A stretch of 12,268 bases of DNA, from positions 1-12,268 of the forward strand of contig CANKOT010000069.1 in the NCBI GenBank assembly GCA_947484245.1, given 5' to 3'. Origin of the DNA: Comamonadaceae bacterium (lineage in GTDB: Bacteria > Pseudomonadota > Gammaproteobacteria > Burkholderiales > Burkholderiaceae). The notes under the pieces were generated by a model that ran no database searches, had not been told where the DNA came from, and saw only the letters and a list, made by a program, of their open reading frames with translations. This document shows positions 1 to 6,726 of the stretch, in pieces. Numbering within the stretch: position 1 is the stretch's first letter; every line of letters begins with the position of its first letter. Position numbers and translations under genes: made by a program.

Positions 1-102
1 CACGGAAGGCCCGGCGATGAGCTTCTTAACCTCGTGCTGGCTTTTGCCACAAAAGGAGCAATACAAATTCTTTTCGGTAACTGAGCCTTTTTTATCGGCC
101 AT
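1..102 (-). CDS. clpX: ClpX, ATP-dependent unfoldase subunit of ClpXP protease (N-terminal 34 residues, partial)
   Basis: ClpX is a hexameric AAA+ unfoldase that recognises tagged or native substrates and feeds them into the ClpP chamber in the cytoplasm. Only the first 34 codons are in the window; the gene runs off the left edge. The visible part starts [20 protein letters not shown] and continues with [14 protein letters not shown]. This is the start of the ClpX zinc-binding domain, with the first zinc cysteines at residues 15 and 18 (CSFC); the second pair lies beyond the edge. An AGGG lying about ten bases before the ATG may serve as a weak ribosome binding site. The gene follows clpP on the same strand after a 125-base gap that contains a terminator, so it may have its own promoter in part. 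Identity is secure despite truncation because this N terminus is highly conserved. Confidence 0.95.
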   Translation of the reverse strand, partial: MADKKGSVTEKNLYCSFCGKSQHEVKKLIAGPSV

Positions 103-140
103 AAACGATGCCCTGTGATTCTGTTTTCCCTATGATAACG

Positions 141-177
141 AAAGAAAAACGGCGCTCTCCCAGAAAGGGGGCGCCGT
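141..177 (-). terminator. Intrinsic terminator after clpP
   Basis: Read on the minus strand, the arms ACGGCGC (171-177) and GCGCCGT (149-155) form a perfect 7-bp G+C-rich stem, with further C/G pairing possible inside the loop. The last T of the stem is followed by TTTTCTTT (148-141). It lies 51 bases past the clpP stop codon and 47 bases before the clpX start. This is a standard stem plus U-tract layout, so it should end part or all of the clpP transcript before clpX. Confidence 0.8.
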
Positions 178-227
178 CTTCAAAAAACAGGGCAGAAAGC
201 TTAATTTCGACCCCGGTTTGTTGCGTC

Positions 228-836
228 TCAGGGACGTTTTGCAATAACTTGGTCAATCAGGCCGTATTCTTTGGCTTCATCAGCCGACAAATAGTAGTCG
301 CGCTCGGTGTCGAGCTGTATCTTTTCCAGGGGTTGTCCGGTGTTTTCAGCCAAGATTCGGTTCAATTGTTCGCGAGTTTTGAGGATTTCACGGGCATGAA
401 TCTCAATTTCGGTGGCTTGACCACGTGTACCGCCCAAAGGCTGGTGAATCATGACCTTGGAATTGGGCAAAGAAAAGCGCTTTCCTTTGGTGCCCGCGGA
501 CAGCAAGAACGCGCCCATGCTGGCGGCCATGCCGGTACAAAGTGTAGACACATCGGGCTTGATGAAGTTCATGGTGTCATAGATGGCCATGCCAGCGCTG
601 ACAGAACCGCCTGGTGAGTTGATGTAGAAAGAGATGTCCTTCTCAGGATTTTCGCTTTCCAAAAACAACAACTGGGCGACCACAGAGTTGGCCGTGTAGT
701 CATTGACTTCACCCACTAAAAAGATCACACGCTCTTTCAGCAAGCGAGAGTAAATGTCATAGGCGCGTTCGCCACGACCTGACGTTTCGATCACCATGGG
801 CACATTGCCCAAGGCTTGAATGTCGAGTGAATTCAT
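228..836 (-). CDS. clpP: ClpP, ATP-dependent Clp protease proteolytic subunit
   Basis: ClpP is the serine peptidase of the ClpXP/ClpAP complexes; it forms a two-ring tetradecameric chamber in the cytoplasm that degrades unfolded chains delivered by the ATPase. The 202-residue protein has the usual family length. The catalytic triad is visible: Ser106 in GMAASMGAF, His131 in MIHQPLGG and Asp180 in [10 protein letters not shown], equivalent to Ser111, His136 and Asp185 of the E. coli precursor. The strand/loop YINSPGGSV (71-79) that guides substrate peptides is intact. The start [10 protein letters not shown] is preceded by a GGA motif ending 6 bases before the ATG, just after a 14-bp palindrome. 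The gene is 50 bases downstream of tig and upstream of clpX, the classical tig-clpP-clpX order. Few residues precede the mature-type sequence, so any propeptide is short. Confidence 0.97.
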   Translation of the reverse strand: MNSLDIQALGNVPMVIETSGRGERAYDIYSRLLKERVIFLVGEVNDYTANSVVAQLLFLESENPEKDISFYINSPGGSVSAGMAIYDTMNFIKPDVSTLCTGMAASMGAFLLSAGTKGKRFSLPNSKVMIHQPLGGTRGQATEIEIHAREILKTREQLNRILAENTGQPLEKIQLDTERDYYLSADEAKEYGLIDQVIAKRP

Positions 837-844
837 GATGATTC

Positions 845-858
845 CAAACTTAAGTTTG
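845..858. repeat. 14-bp perfect palindrome CAAACTTAAGTTTG in the clpP leader
   Basis: The sequence CAAACTTAAGTTTG is its own reverse complement. In the clpP transcript it could fold as a 5-bp stem with a TTAA loop. Its last base is the first G of the GGA that probably serves as the clpP ribosome binding site, so it may be a small translation-modulating hairpin or a protein-binding dyad. A second palindrome with the same CTTAAG core, GGCTTAAGCC (884-893), overlaps the tig stop codon 25 bases away. The palindrome is seen directly; a function is inferred and uncertain. Confidence 0.4.
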
Positions 859-886
859 TGAAGACAGTAAAAATGATCTAGGTGGC

Positions 887-2200
887 TTAAGCCTGTTGTC
901 CCATCAACTCGTCAAAGGAGATGGTCTTTTCAGTGACCTTGGCCTTGGACATGATGAAATCTGACACATTGGTCTCAATGACCACGGCCTCAATTTCAGC
1001 CATGCGCTGGTTATCGCCATAGTACCAACGCACCACATCTTCAGGACGCTCGTAGCTAGAAGCCAGTTCATCGATGTGGGCTTTGATTTGCGCTTCTGTG
1101 GCGTTCAAGGTGTTGGCCTTGACCAACTCAGCCACCACCAAACCTAAGCGCACACGGGTTTCAGCTTGTGGGCGGAAAATTTCGTCTGGAATGGGGGCTT
1201 TGTCAGCGTCTTTGACGCCGCGTTGTTTGAGATCAGCGCGGGCGCTCTCTTTCAAGCGCTCCACTTCGTTTTGAACCACAGAGTTGGGCAAGTCAAGCTC
1301 CGCTTTTTCAACCAAGGCATTCATGGCAGCTTGCTTGTTGCGACCCTGCAAACGGAATTTAACTTCACGCTCTAGGTTTTTTCGAATGTCTGCGCGGAGG
1401 CCTTCAACCGAAGCATCGGCAATGCCCAAAGACTTGGCCAAAGCTTCATTGACTTCGGGTAAGTGAGCGGCTTCGATCTTCTTCACAGTGACCATGAAGT
1501 CGGCTGTTTTGCCGGCCACATCTTGGCCATGGTAGTCAGCAGGGAATGCCAATGGGAACGTTGTGCTTTCGCCATTTTTCATGCCACGAACTGCAGCTTC
1601 AAATTCTTTCAACATCTGACCTTCACCCACCAAGAATTGGAAGTCTGAAGCTTGGCCGCCAGAGAACACTTCACCGTCGATCTTGCCTTCGAAATCGACT
1701 GTGACGCGGTCGCCATCGATGGCGCCTTCAGCAGCCGGACGCTGTGAAAAGGTGCGGCGTTGTTTGCGCAAAATGTCGACCGTTTTTTCGATGGCTTCGT
1801 CGGTCACTTCGGCGTTGAACTTTTCAACAGTGGCGGCACTCAAGTCACCCAATTTAACTTCGGGGTACACCTCGAAGATGGCATCAAAAGCCAACTCGCC
1901 TTCGGGTGCGCCTTCTTTTTCAGAAATGCGGGGCTGACCGGCAACGCGCACTTTGGCTTCGTTGGCAGCAAGGGTAAATGCCTCGCCCACTTTGTCATTC
2001 ATGACTTCGTACTGAACTGAATAACCGTAGCGCTGTGCCACCACATTCATGGGCACTTTGCCTGGACGAAAACCGTCCATCTTGACGGTACGTGCCATTT
2101 TCTTCAAACGGGCATCAACTTCAGATTTGATGACAGTCACAGGCAATGACAAGCTGATTTTGCGTTCTAATTTTTCCAATGTTTCAACAGTAACTGCCAT
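887..2200 (-). CDS. tig: Trigger factor, ribosome-associated chaperone and peptidyl-prolyl isomerase
   Basis: Trigger factor binds ribosomal protein uL23 at the exit tunnel and shields nascent chains, with a peptidyl-prolyl cis/trans isomerase activity. The 437-residue length is typical. The N-terminal ribosome-binding domain (about 1-115) carries the signature GFRPGKVP at residues 43-50, matching the E. coli GFRKGKVP loop. The FKBP-type isomerase domain covers about residues 160-245, starting near [15 protein letters not shown] and ending near [10 protein letters not shown]. The rest forms the C-terminal helical chaperone body. The chosen start ([15 protein letters not shown]) agrees with family N termini and has an AGAGAAG purine stretch upstream. 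The gene sits 20 bases after tRNA-Leu(UAG) and 50 bases before clpP on the same strand, so a shared transcript with either neighbour is likely. No internal oddity is seen. Confidence 0.97.
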   Translation of the reverse strand: MAVTVETLEKLERKISLSLPVTVIKSEVDARLKKMARTVKMDGFRPGKVPMNVVAQRYGYSVQYEVMNDKVGEAFTLAANEAKVRVAGQPRISEKEGAPEGELAFDAIFEVYPEVKLGDLSAATVEKFNAEVTDEAIEKTVDILRKQRRTFSQRPAAEGAIDGDRVTVDFEGKIDGEVFSGGQASDFQFLVGEGQMLKEFEAAVRGMKNGESTTFPLAFPADYHGQDVAGKTADFMVTVKKIEAAHLPEVNEALAKSLGIADASVEGLRADIRKNLEREVKFRLQGRNKQAAMNALVEKAELDLPNSVVQNEVERLKESARADLKQRGVKDADKAPIPDEIFRPQAETRVRLGLVVAELVKANTLNATEAQIKAHIDELASSYERPEDVVRWYYGDNQRMAEIEAVVIETNVSDFIMSKAKVTEKTISFDELMGQQA

Positions 2201-2220
2201 GGTCTTCTCTTGTTAGTAAG

Positions 2221-2307
2221 TGGTGCGCGGGGCGGGACTCGAACCCGCACAGTATTGCTACCGTCAGGACCTAAACCTGGTGCGTCTACCAATTTCGCCA
2301 CCCGCGC
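2221..2307 (-). tRNA. tRNA-Leu (anticodon UAG)
   Basis: The minus strand reads from GCGCGGGTGGCGAAATTGG to CCCGCGCACCA. The 7-bp acceptor stem GCGCGGG/CCCGCGC is perfect, the T-loop has the invariant GTTCGAGTC, and the D-arm contains the leucine-type AAATTGGTAGACGC. The anticodon stem-loop CAGG-TTTAGGT-CCTG gives anticodon UAG, which reads CUN leucine codons. The long variable arm expected of a class II tRNA is present. The 3' CCA is encoded (2221-2223). It closely resembles E. coli tRNA-Leu(UAG). Its 3' end is 20 bases upstream of the tig start, with no terminator between them. Confidence 0.97.
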
Positions 2308-2311
2308 GGGT

Positions 2312-2350
2312 CCCATCCTTATGGGTTGAATCGGTTAACCTTCTATTTTA
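2312..2350 (-). promoter_or_regulatory. Possible tRNA-Leu/tig leader with weak promoter -10 and small hairpin
   Basis: On the minus strand a TAAAAT hexamer (2350-2345) lies about 38 bases before the tRNA 5' end and could be a -10 box. I find no good -35 at 16-18 bases. Between it and the tRNA there is a short inverted repeat CCCAT-AAGG-ATGGG (2325-2312), a potential 5-bp hairpin in the precursor leader. The promoter call is weak and rests on position and one hexamer. Transcription could also come by read-through from the efflux operon upstream. Confidence 0.3.
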
Positions 2351-2361
2351 ACCATGGAAGT

Positions 2362-2385
2362 GGCGACTTCTGAGCGGAAGTCACC
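2362..2385 (-). terminator. Hairpin after the RND transporter gene, possible weak terminator
   Basis: The minus strand can form a 9-bp stem GGTGACTTC / GAAGTCGCC, including one G-U pair, around a 6-base loop CGCTCA. It starts 16 bases past the RND gene stop. No T-run follows on the minus strand, so it is not a textbook intrinsic terminator. It may stabilise the 3' end of the efflux mRNA or act with a factor. It lies 55 bases before the tRNA. Confidence 0.4.
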
Positions 2386-2401
2386 CTTTAGATAGTCTGG
2401 T

Positions 2402-5400
2402 TTAGGCCAATTTAGGAGGCGGTGCCACCTTGAACCAGGCGGCATACATCGCGGGCAAGGCCAACAGTGTGAGAACCGTCGCCACCATCAATCCGCCCAT
2501 GATGGCGACCGCCATTGGCCCCCAGAAAACACTGCGAGAAAGAGGAATCATGGCCAAAACTGCAGCCGCCGCCGTGAGGACAATGGGGCGCAGGCGCCTG
2601 ACTGCTGACTCCACAATGGCCTCCCAAGCAGGCACGCCCGCCGCCCGGTCCTGCTCAATTTGATCGATCAGAATGACTGAATTGCGCTGAATCATGCCCA
2701 TCAAAGCAATCACCCCCAGCAAAGCCACAAAACCAAAGGGTCTGTCCAAAACCAGCAAAGCGCCAGCAACACCTGCCAAGCCCAAAGGTCCGGTCAGGAA
2801 AACAAGAAGTGCGCGGCTGAAGCTTTTCAATTGGAACATAAGCAAGGTAAATGTCACAAACAACATCAGTGGCATACCGGCCGCAATAGAGGCGGAACCC
2901 TTGGAGCTTTCCTCAACAGCACCTGCCACTTCAATGCGGTAGCCGGCCTGCCCGGCAGCATGCCAGCGAGCTTCTAACTTTTTCAATTCAGGCAAGAGTT
3001 GATTGGTGACCGTTGCGCCTTGAATACCTTCAATCACATCAGCGTTCACCGTAATGGCGTAATCACGACCCTCACGCCACATCACGCCCGGCTCCCAATT
3101 GAAAACCGGCTTGGCAATTTGCGTCAAAGGAATCGATTTGCCAGACGCGGTGGGGACATAGGCACCCGCCAAATCTGTGATCGCGTCGCGTTCCGATTGG
3201 GGCTGCCTGAGAACGATGTCGATCAATTTATCACCCTCTCGATATTGCCCCACGGTGGAACCCGAAGCCATGGTTTTAGAGGCTTGCGCAATGGATTGGC
3301 TGGTGACGCCCAAAGCACGGGCCTTGGCTTGATCAACTTCAAGTCGAATGATTTTGATGGATTCATGCCAATTGTCATTCACACCCCGGGTGTTGGAATT
3401 GGTGCGCATGGCCGCCTTCACTTCGTCGGCTTTAAGACGAAGGGCCAAAGGATCATCCCCGAGCACTCGGAATTGAACAGGGTAAGGCACTGGCGGGCCA
3501 TTGGGCAGCAACTTAACGCGACCACGCACTTGCGGAAACTCTTGGGCCAGCAAGGCCGGTAATTGAACGCGCAATGACTCTCGAATTTTCAAGTCCTTGG
3601 CCACCACAATCAACTGTGAAACATTGGACTGAGGAAACACTTGATCGAGTGGCAAGTAAAAACGCGGCACACCTGAGCCAACCCACGTGCTGACAGAGGC
3701 AACACCTTTTTCGGCCATCAGGCGCTTTTCAATGCGCTTGGCCGCTTCCTCGCTGGCTGCAAAACTTGAACCCTCTGGCAACCACACATCGACCACGATT
3801 TCGGGTCGACTGGAATCAGGGAAAAACTGCTGTTGCACTTTGCCCATGCCTGCGATGCCCAGCACAAACAAGGCCAACGTAATGGCAATGGTTTGCCATT
3901 TGTAGACGACACACCATGTGACGGCTTTACGGAATGTTTGATAAAAAGGGGTGTCAAACATTTCATGAGTGACAGCGTCCCCAGAGGACGCCACATGCGG
4001 TGGTGCTTTCAACAGCAGCGTTCCTAAGTAAGGCACAAAGTAAACCGAAGCCACCCAACTGATTAAGAGCGCAATGACTGTGACTGCAAAAATTGCAAAG
4101 GTGTATTCACCGGTCACGGACTTGGCCAATCCAATGGGCAAAAACCCAGCAGCCGTAATCAAGGTGCCGGTCAACATGGGCATAGCAGTTAATTCATAGG
4201 CGAAGGTGGCAGCACGCACTTTGTCGTAGCCCTCCTCCATTTTTCGAACCATCATTTCGACGGCAATGATGGCGTCATCGACCAGCAAACCCAAAGCGAT
4301 GATCAGCGAGCCCAAAGAAATTTTGTGCAGCCCAATGTTGAAGTAGTCCATGGCCAAAAAGGTGACGGCCAAGACCAACGGAATGGTGATGCCCACCACC
4401 AAACCCGGGCGAATGTCTAAGGTCCAACGGCGCCACAAAGGGTGGACACCCGGGCGCTTGTGAAGTCCGAGCGACAAAAAGCTGACCGCCAGCACAATGC
4501 CAACCGCTTCAACCAGCGTTTTTAAAAATTCGTTGACAGACGTTGAAACGGCTTTGGGTTGATCTTGCACTTGCAGCCATTTCACACCGGCGGGCAAAGA
4601 TTTTTCAATGTCAGCGGAGCTGGCTTCTAGCGCCTTGCCCATCTGAATGATGTCGCCGCCTTTGGCCATGGAAACGCCCACGCCAATGACCTGTTCGCCA
4701 TTGTGACGAACCTTGACTTGCGGCGGATCGATGTAGCCTTGTCTGATCACACCCAGATCGCCCAACCTTATTTGTTGACCCGATGCGCCTCGGATGGGCA
4801 TTTGTCGCAACGCATCTAAATTATTGAACTGTCCATTGACTCGCAATTGAACAGCATCTTCAGGCAAATTCAAAGTGCCTGCAGATTCAACGGCATTTTG
4901 CTGACCCAATTGGGCGATGATGGCGCCCATGTCGAGTCCCATGCTGGCCAATTTCTTTTGTGAAATTTCGATGAATACTTTCTCGTCTTGAACACCAAAA
5001 AGTTCGACCTTGGCTACATCTTTGACGCGCAATATTTTTTGCCTTGCCTCATCTGCAAATTTTTTCACTTCTGCAGGTGAGAAACCATCGGCCTGTAGCG
5101 CATAGATCACGCCATAGACATCGCCAAAATCATCGATGAAAAATGGCCCCACCACGCCTGTTGGCAACGTGCCCCGCATGTCACCAATTTTTTTACGCAC
5201 GGTGTACCAAACATTGGCCACCTCTGCGGGTTTTGCATAGTCTTTAACTTGGAAAATGATTTGTGCTTCGCCAGGCTTTGAGTAGCTGCGAATCTTGTCT
5301 GCGTAAGGCACTTCTTGAAGTGTGCGCTCTAATTTGTCGGTGACTTGCTCTGCCATTTGCTGCGCTGAAGCACCAGGCCAATAAGCCCTCACCACCATCA

Positions 5401-5554
5401 CCCTGAAAGTAAAGGGCGGGTCTTCGTCTTGACCTAAGTTGAAAAAAGCAAAGGTGCCCATGAGCATGAGTACCAACATCAAATAGCGAGTCAGCGCGGG
5501 ATGATCCAACGCCCATTTAGACAGGTTGAAACCTGTTTTGGGTTCTGTTCGCAT
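2402..5554 (-). CDS. RND-family efflux transporter, inner-membrane permease subunit (AcrB-like)
   Basis: This is a proton-driven pump of the resistance-nodulation-division superfamily that, with an adaptor and an outer-membrane channel, expels compounds from the periplasm or inner membrane. At 1050 residues it has the normal AcrB-type length, with TM1 near residues 20-40, two large periplasmic loops and TM clusters near 350-515 and in the last 150 residues. The proton-relay pair is present as Asp426-Asp427 (LGLLVDDAII). In the second half the AcrB Lys940 position is Arg957 (RNSVILIDQI) and Arg987 matches Arg971. The TM2-TM3 cytoplasmic loop carries about 18 extra residues (363-380, around LHKRPGVHPLWRRWTLD) compared with AcrB. 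It follows its adaptor gene by 3 bases and lacks a strong ribosome binding site, suggesting coupling. It is AcrB/HAE-like, not HpnN-like. The substrate cannot be told from sequence. Confidence 0.93.
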   Translation of the reverse strand: MRTEPKTGFNLSKWALDHPALTRYLMLVLMLMGTFAFFNLGQDEDPPFTFRVMVVRAYWPGASAQQMAEQVTDKLERTLQEVPYADKIRSYSKPGEAQIIFQVKDYAKPAEVANVWYTVRKKIGDMRGTLPTGVVGPFFIDDFGDVYGVIYALQADGFSPAEVKKFADEARQKILRVKDVAKVELFGVQDEKVFIEISQKKLASMGLDMGAIIAQLGQQNAVESAGTLNLPEDAVQLRVNGQFNNLDALRQMPIRGASGQQIRLGDLGVIRQGYIDPPQVKVRHNGEQVIGVGVSMAKGGDIIQMGKALEASSADIEKSLPAGVKWLQVQDQPKAVSTSVNEFLKTLVEAVGIVLAVSFLSLGLHKRPGVHPLWRRWTLDIRPGLVVGITIPLVLAVTFLAMDYFNIGLHKISLGSLIIALGLLVDDAIIAVEMMVRKMEEGYDKVRAATFAYELTAMPMLTGTLITAAGFLPIGLAKSVTGEYTFAIFAVTVIALLISWVASVYFVPYLGTLLLKAPPHVASSGDAVTHEMFDTPFYQTFRKAVTWCVVYKWQTIAITLALFVLGIAGMGKVQQQFFPDSSRPEIVVDVWLPEGSSFAASEEAAKRIEKRLMAEKGVASVSTWVGSGVPRFYLPLDQVFPQSNVSQLIVVAKDLKIRESLRVQLPALLAQEFPQVRGRVKLLPNGPPVPYPVQFRVLGDDPLALRLKADEVKAAMRTNSNTRGVNDNWHESIKIIRLEVDQAKARALGVTSQSIAQASKTMASGSTVGQYREGDKLIDIVLRQPQSERDAITDLAGAYVPTASGKSIPLTQIAKPVFNWEPGVMWREGRDYAITVNADVIEGIQGATVTNQLLPELKKLEARWHAAGQAGYRIEVAGAVEESSKGSASIAAGMPLMLFVTFTLLMFQLKSFSRALLVFLTGPLGLAGVAGALLVLDRPFGFVALLGVIALMGMIQRNSVILIDQIEQDRAAGVPAWEAIVESAVRRLRPIVLTAAAAVLAMIPLSRSVFWGPMAVAIMGGLMVATVLTLLALPAMYAAWFKVAPPPKLA

Positions 5555-5557
5555 GGC

Positions 5558-6658
5558 TTACTTTGCGACGGGGGCTGGCATGATGTCAGCGTTGTAAACC
5601 GTGACCTTTTGGCCAGGCGACAACACATGGACACCCGCACTCACAATTTGCTGGCCAGGCTTTAAGCCAGAAGCAATGACCACCTCGTTGCCTTCTGCCG
5701 TGGCCACTTGAACAATTTGGGAGGACACTGTTGAAGACTGCGGATCAAAGACCCAAACCGCTGTTTGTGTGCCTTCTTGGCGCATCGCATTGGTCGGAAT
5801 TTTGATGACATCTGATTGGCTACCCGCCAACTGAGGAGCCTGCACATTCAAAGTCACTCCCAAGGGCAAAGCTTCTGCTTTTTCCAATCCCAACTTCACC
5901 ATGAACGTGCGCGTGACGGGGTCTGCACTGGCACCAATTTCACGCAGTTGACCGTTGAATATTTGACGCGTACTGCCCACGCTGGCGGTCATTTTTTGAC
6001 CTAACTTCAATCGACTCACCACATGCTCAGGCACCGCGAATACGGCATCGCGTGCGCCGTCTTGCGCAAAGCGAAGCACTGTCTGCCCTGCTGAGACCAC
6101 TTGACCCGGTTCGGCTTCTACCCCAGTGATCACGCCGGACGTTGTGGCGCTTAATTTGGCATAACCCACTTGGTTGACTTGGGCTTGGGCTTGTGCCATC
6201 GCTTGATCAAGCGTGGCCTGCGCAGCCTTCAAAACAGCAGATCGTCTTTCCAATTCTGCAGCACTGATAAAGTTTTGCGCAAACAAAGCCTCATAACGTT
6301 TGAAGTCGGCTGCCGTCAAGTCTCTTTGTGATTGAGCGCCCATCAGCTGTGCTTGTGCTGCTTGGGCTGCCAGCGCGAAATCTTTCACATCAATTTCAGC
6401 CAAAACCTGACCCGCTTGAACGCGTTGACCCGTCTCAGCTTGCCGAACTAAGATTTTTCCGCCCACTCTGAAGCCAAGACGCGATTCCACGCGAGCGCGT
6501 ACCTCGGCCGCGTATTCGCCTTGAACATTTAAATCTGAGGTGCTTACCGTCATGAGTTTGACTGCGCGAATTGGCTCAGACGTTTCTTGTTGAGGCGAAC
6601 AGGCTAACAATGCCAATGACAAAGAGGCCGCAAGCACAGAGAATGGGAGGAAATGCAT
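5558..6658 (-). CDS. RND efflux periplasmic adaptor (membrane fusion lipoprotein)
   Basis: The adaptor links the RND pump in the inner membrane to an outer-membrane channel. The 366-residue product begins with a lipoprotein signal peptide: a hydrophobic stretch followed by lipobox LLAC with Cys20 as the lipidated residue. The order of parts is typical of the HlyD/AcrA family. A first lipoyl-like half follows near residues 58-90 (SRLGFRVGGKIL, GQVLAEID), then an alanine- and glutamine-rich helical hairpin at about 95-165, a second lipoyl half near 168-198 (ATTSGVITGVEAEPGQ), a beta-barrel at about 205-275 with the conserved SADPVTRTFMVKL, and a membrane-proximal end. The start has a GGA motif about 7 bases upstream and no in-frame alternative. 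It is the first gene of the efflux operon, behind a strong promoter. No outer-membrane factor gene is nearby, so a channel encoded elsewhere must be used. Confidence 0.93.
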   Translation of the reverse strand: MHFLPFSVLAASLSLALLACSPQQETSEPIRAVKLMTVSTSDLNVQGEYAAEVRARVESRLGFRVGGKILVRQAETGQRVQAGQVLAEIDVKDFALAAQAAQAQLMGAQSQRDLTAADFKRYEALFAQNFISAAELERRSAVLKAAQATLDQAMAQAQAQVNQVGYAKLSATTSGVITGVEAEPGQVVSAGQTVLRFAQDGARDAVFAVPEHVVSRLKLGQKMTASVGSTRQIFNGQLREIGASADPVTRTFMVKLGLEKAEALPLGVTLNVQAPQLAGSQSDVIKIPTNAMRQEGTQTAVWVFDPQSSTVSSQIVQVATAEGNEVVIASGLKPGQQIVSAGVHVLSPGQKVTVYNADIMPAPVAK

Positions 6659-6674
6659 GAAATGTCCATAATTA

Positions 6675-6694
6675 ATGACTGACTGGTTAGTAAT
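6675..6694. promoter_or_regulatory. Imperfect dyad, candidate TetR-type operator
   Basis: The 20 bases ATGACTGACTGGTTAGTAAT are an imperfect inverted repeat with 7 of 10 positions paired (AT.ACT.AC..GT.AGT.AT). The element overlaps the last bases of the efflux -10 box and the expected start point, the place where a repressor would block the operon. ACTGAC/GTTAGT-like half sites are in the style of TetR-family operators found at RND efflux operons. The dyad is seen directly; the repressor type is inferred, and no regulator gene is in the window. Confidence 0.5.
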
Positions 6695-6720
6695 CTAGGG
6701 TAATCCATGACCTTTGTCAA
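6692..6720 (-). promoter_or_regulatory. Sigma-70 promoter of the efflux operon
   Basis: On the minus strand a perfect -35 TTGACA (6720-6715) is followed, after exactly 17 bases, by -10 TAGATT (6697-6692). Transcription would start near 6685 and leave a leader of about 27 bases before the adaptor ATG. Sequence and spacing are close to consensus, so this should be a strong promoter unless repressed. Its -35 lies only 6 bases before the hpnC start codon on the other strand. Confidence 0.75.
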
Positions 6721-6726
6721 GCGAGA

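Noticed and set aside
108..617. A 169-codon plus-strand frame overlapping the terminator and clpP
   Set aside because: It runs antisense to a fully conserved clpP and has no ribosome binding site or family resemblance.
2308..2350. Heat-shock (sigma-32) promoter before tRNA-Leu/tig
   Set aside because: A GTTAAAA and a CCCATAAG are present, but their spacing of about 20 bases is too long and both are poor matches.
2999..3562. A 187-codon open frame on the plus strand inside the RND gene
   Set aside because: It lies antisense within a gene with intact motifs on the other strand; the protein is low in recognisable features and is a shadow of codon bias.
2402..5554. RND transporter as HpnN, the hopanoid transporter, because hpnCDE is adjacent
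   Set aside because: The protein has AcrB-type features (proton-relay motif LVDDA, partner adaptor, 1050 residues), whereas HpnN is of the MmpL-like branch and works without such an adaptor.
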